From Eutreptiella sp. 'Long Island Sound 2002' (lineage: Eukaryota; Euglenozoa; Euglenophyceae; Eutreptiales; Eutreptiaceae), in the NCBI GenBank assembly GCA_964036045.1, contig OZ038378.1, forward strand, positions 183,670,944 to 183,734,943: a stretch of 64,000 bases of DNA, read 5' to 3'. Shown piece by piece: positions 61,401-64,000 of this stretch (the stretch's first letter is position 1; each line of letters begins with the position of its first letter). Made by a program: the position numbers and the translations under genes. Below the pieces are notes generated by a model, which saw only the letters and a program-made list of their open reading frames with translations, had not been told where the DNA came from and made no database searches.

Positions 61401-62962
61401 GCTGTTTCACAAGAGAGGGGGAGGGGGGCGTCTGGGTGGGTCTCGTGAGAGGCCGCTTATTCAAATTTGATTTTTCCTGAGCCAAGGTTTTACTCACGAA
61501 ATCGTATTTGGGTGGGTGGGTGTCAGGATGGGGGACCCCCACCCCCTCTTGGTTACGAAGCCTGCGCCCCACCACGGCACAAACTTGTTCGGTGTTGTGA
61601 TGTGTCCCAAAAACCATTTTGCAGAACGTGTTTCGCAGGACCGCTGCGAAGCTCTTTGGAAGTCACATGTGTAAAACGTTCTGCGGAATGTGTGTTTTCG
61701 AAGGTGCTGCAAGAAAAATATGTGCATTTTGTGTCTGTGGACCAAAAGGCCTTTTGGGGGGGGGGGGGATTACATAGATACAGACATGTATTGCACTTTC
61801 TCATCGTGGGTCCGCTGCCATGGGGGTTGACCCATGGTCGTGTGCAGGTGCTATTGGCAGCTGTGATGAACTTGGACACTTTTGGATGTGGCAACCGAAA
61901 TGAGCTCTTGCCTTTAGCTGTCCCCAAGCCTCGATGGGGTTGCACTTTATGGTGCGTTGGGTCACAAGGCCTCGGCAACCACCATCACTTTTGGTGGTTG
62001 AGCTGTTGGGTGATTACCGCTGCAGCCCGTCCCCCTTCGGCCAATGGCACCCCCTCCCCCTTCCCAGGCCAGCGGCTGACCCCACCCCCCGCCCCGGGGG
62101 CTCTGTTGTTTGCATGTGTGAAGGGAAGGGGTATATAGAGCTGCCCAGGGTCTGCGTGGGTCCATCCATCATGATCATTAGTGCGGTCATGATGACCCTC
62201 TTCAAGGCGATCAGTTTCATCTTCAACAAAATGCGCATCAAGCAGACATCGAAGGGCAGTCCCGCTGGTCATCTCGAGGGTTAACCTGAGGGGCTCTCAC
62301 AAGGGGCATCATGCGTGCCTGAGAGGCGCCTCCAATGGGACACCGGAGGGGGCTACTGTACGCCCCTGCCCTCCAGCGGTGGCACTGTGCGCACCGGGCG
62401 CACCGCCGGTCTGGCCGATCCTCAGGCGGCTCCTTGAGGCGTTTTGTTGTCCACGGCGTTGCTGCTCCGTTGTGGTGTCGAGCGGCTTCTTGTGCGTGTG
62501 TGTGCGCGGGGGGGGGGGGGGGATATTGCGCTTAAAGGGGAGGGAGGTCGGAGGATGATTTCCAGAGCTGAAAAGCGGTTGCTGGTGGTGGGGGGGGGAG
62601 AAGCGGTCGTGGGGCAAGTGCTGGCGGTTACACAACGGTTGGAGGGCAGTTAGCAGCAGTTGAAAGCAGTTGGAGCGGAACTGACCGCCCCCTTCAAGCG
62701 CATCCCTCCCGGGGGGGGGGGGGTCTGTGCATGTGCGCATGCGCGCTGCATGCTAACGTAACGTAACGTGCCCTATCTTCCTGCAGGGTACCATTTGTTT
62801 GTGACGCCGCGCACTCGCAATCGTGGGGACGGGTTGCTGACCGCCGTGCGGACCGCGGACTTCGAAATCCTGGACGCGCAGCACATTGAGTTCAGGGACT
62901 GTGGGGACCGGGTGGCCCAAATGGTGCACCTCAGGCCCAAAGGCAGTTCTGCCCATCCGGAG
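58232..62962 (+). CDS. EEP-superfamily protein, plant/algal type (putative Mg-dependent nuclease/phosphatase), 3' end missing
   Basis: Proposed join: 58232-58452, 60517-60577, 62787-62962, all GT-AG with matching phases. The spliced protein contains LTTLNVLAPIYKRI (first EEP motif), VICLQEFW with the metal-binding Glu supplied across the first junction, RGDGLLTAV and GDRVAQMVHL. These closely resemble the plant family of EF-hand/EEP proteins such as Arabidopsis At1g02270 (recalled, not searched). That group is related to CCR4-type deadenylases. The exons for GDxN, NTHL and the terminal DH motif must lie beyond 64000. Upstream, an ATG at 58201 is in frame (MEPPALLFPAES) but overlaps a polypyrimidine tract ending in CGCAG, so 58232 is more likely an internal exon start. 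Confidence 0.8.
58453..60516 (+). other. EEP gene intron with TIR-like element
   Basis: A 2.1 kb GT-AG intron. It holds an inverted-repeat element (59460-59708) and several C/G runs (58580, 58720, 59360, 60178-60290). No other gene is recognised. Confidence 0.75.
59460..59708. mobile_element. Small inverted-repeat (MITE-like) element, about 250 bp
   Basis: The left end starts GGGGAATCCTGCGGCGCGCA and reaches GGTAATTA. The right end, read on the minus strand, starts GGGGAATGCTTCCTGCGCGC and reaches GGGAATTA. The CCTGCGGCRCRC core is shared with the TIR element at 31883-32571. A perfect 11-bp inverted repeat with a one-base centre (59643-59665) lies next to the right end. Confidence 0.45.
60517..60577 (+). 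CDS. EEP gene exon (EFWHQNEQL), 61 bases
   Basis: Too short for ordinary ORF calling. It lies between GCGCAG and GTGTGC and encodes EFWHQNEQLHSLYQRIFEEE plus 1 nt. Joined to the previous exon it makes LQEFW, where Glu is the EEP metal ligand. Confidence 0.85.
60578..62786 (+). other. EEP gene intron
   Basis: A 2.2 kb GT-AG intron with G13-G14 runs (61757, 62509, 62710) and a CGGTTGG-type degenerate patch (62575-62690). A string of ACGTA words lies just before the polypyrimidine tract. No gene is seen. Confidence 0.75.
62787..62962 (+). CDS. EEP gene exon (GYHLF … RGDGLLTAV … GDRVAQMVHL)
   Basis: Follows TCTTCCTGCAG. The first two bases complete a Gly codon, giving EEEGYHLFVTPRTRNRGDGLLTAVRTADFEIL, then IEFRDCGDRVAQMVHLRPKGSSAHPE, ending GAG|GTCTGC in phase 0. 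The next block of the family (NTHLLFPH) is not found before the window end. Confidence 0.87.
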
Positions 62963-63126
62963 GTCTGCCCCCGAGCCACCACACACGCACAGGCACAGGG
63001 GCCAGGCACCCCCGCGGGCCAGAGCGGATTACGGGCGAGGTCGCTCTTGAGCCTGAAGGGAGGCTGCACGCTCCATGGCCCGCTACACCGCCCCCCTGCC
63101 CACCCCCCCCTCCCCCGGCGTCCCCG

Positions 63127-63200
63127 GTTGCAGTGGTTTAGTGGTTATGTCACGAAACTTGCACATCGGTGGTCGTGGGATTGAACCCCCGCTACACTCA
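63127..63200 (+). other. tRNA-derived relic with A-box and B-box
   Basis: TGGTTTAGTGG matches the pol III A box (TRGYNNARNNG) perfectly. GATTGAACC, 40 bases on, matches the B box with one mismatch. The acceptor and anticodon stems do not pair well, so this is more likely a SINE head or a dead tRNA than a working gene. Confidence 0.35.
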
Positions 63201-63346
63201 AACTGCCTTCCCCATGACCGCAGGTGTCAGAACGGTGACACCCCGTGCGACACTGTGGTACGTTGGGAACAGGATTGATTTGGGGGATGGTGCGCTCGCT
63301 TCTCGGATAAGAACGCCGCTCAGCTCGTTGGGACCTGAGGGGGTTT

Positions 63347-63652
63347 GGACCCGCGGTCCATTGCAACTCCGGGGAGGGGGGCCCTTCGAGCCGGTGTGAA
63401 TTAGGGGAGGGGGGCGTCTGGAAAACAGGCTCGAAGGGCCGGACCTTACTTTTCCCCATTGCCAAAAAAAAAGTGGGTGGTGAACCGGATTTGCCAAATT
63501 TATGTGTGAAATCACATGTTTCAGCAATTTCAGACGTCGTGCGGTGTTTGTGGTGGGCCCGGCCCTTGGAGCCTAATTAGAAGGGGGGGGGGGGGTACTG
63601 GGAAACAGGCTCAAAGGGCCCCCCTCCCCGGAGTTGCAGTGGGCCGCGGGCC
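63347..63652. repeat. Inverted repeat, arms about 46 bp
   Basis: Arm 63347-63392 (CCGCGGTCCATTGCAACTCC…) is the reverse complement of arm 63608-63652 with about five mismatches. An extra direct copy of the AACAGGCTCGAAGGGCC end lies at 63424-63440. Confidence 0.7.
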
Positions 63653-64000
63653 TTGCGTGGGGGGTGGGGAGGGGGGTGTCTGGCGCCGAAGAAGTGGGGG
63701 GACCCTTGTAGCCGCGGAGGTGGAGACGAGGAAGTGGCTAAGGACCAAGTGCTGGGGACCTCCGCCTTAGGCCCGGTTGGTTGCGAGACCCATGGCTCCT
63801 CCTCCTCCTCTCCTGGCTCTGTGTGGTACATGTGAGGGGGAAGGGAGAGGGCGGGGAGGGGGACGCGTGCGCGCCGCACTGGGGGACCTGAACCGCCGAT
63901 CCCCTCGGCCGTGGTCGGAGGCATTATGAGGTACCTCTCGGACGCGTCCATGGGGTGCACCGCCATGGGGGGCCCAATGCGACTCAAAAGCAGCACACCC

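Larger units (their letters stand above)
62963..64000. other. Start of next EEP-gene intron, repeat-rich
   Basis: Contains a tRNA-derived-looking segment (63127-63200) and an inverted-repeat pair (63347-63392 and 63608-63652). No exon encoding the remaining EEP motifs was found. Confidence 0.55.

Overview
This is nuclear DNA of an intron-rich eukaryote. Two host genes, both on the + strand, are cut into short exons with canonical GT-AG introns. The exons lie in a sea of repeats and non-LTR retrotransposons, and no bacterial-style operon is present. The second gene resembles an endonuclease/exonuclease/phosphatase (EEP) protein family known from plants and algae. An alga or other protist is therefore a reasonable guess, but I cannot name a lineage. 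A hallmark of the window is dozens of C or G homopolymers of 10 to 22 bases, often sitting exactly where reading frames break.

Layout. 1-7.1 kb: non-LTR retrotransposon 1, with a 5' ORF cut by the window edge and a large ORF2 carrying EEP endonuclease, reverse transcriptase and RNase H, interrupted by frameshifts at simple repeats. 9.4-40.3 kb: eleven exons of a P4-ATPase (lipid flippase), covering TM3/TM4 to the C-terminus, with the N-terminal exons upstream of the window. The first intron (about 10.2 kb) holds retrotransposon 2 in the same orientation, flanked on both sides by CA microsatellites. Other introns hold a GGTACC-rich satellite, a TIR/MITE-like element, a long foldback, a tandem repeat and a copy of a dispersed ~215 bp repeat.

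40.3-43.5 kb: no gene seen; a degenerate telomere-like tract. 43.5-49.5 kb: an AC-rich, compact block of short + strand ORFs unlike the rest of the window. It shows OTU-protease-like motifs, PHD/RING-like zinc fingers, a short hydrophobic protein, a J-domain with HPN in place of HPD, a CCCH zinc finger and a ~411 bp tandem repeat. Several frames carry stops or shifts, so it looks like a decaying or frame-interrupted element, and it is the most novel part of the window.

49.5-58.2 kb: mostly unassigned sequence, with one candidate membrane-segment exon and a 1.1 kb TAATAC-rich satellite. 58.2-64 kb: three exons of the EEP-family gene, running off the window end, with small repeats in its introns.

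The two host genes show no functional link. The flippase moves phospholipids across membranes, and the EEP protein is a putative metal-dependent nuclease or phosphatase. Transposable elements and simple-sequence expansion account for most of the remaining sequence.
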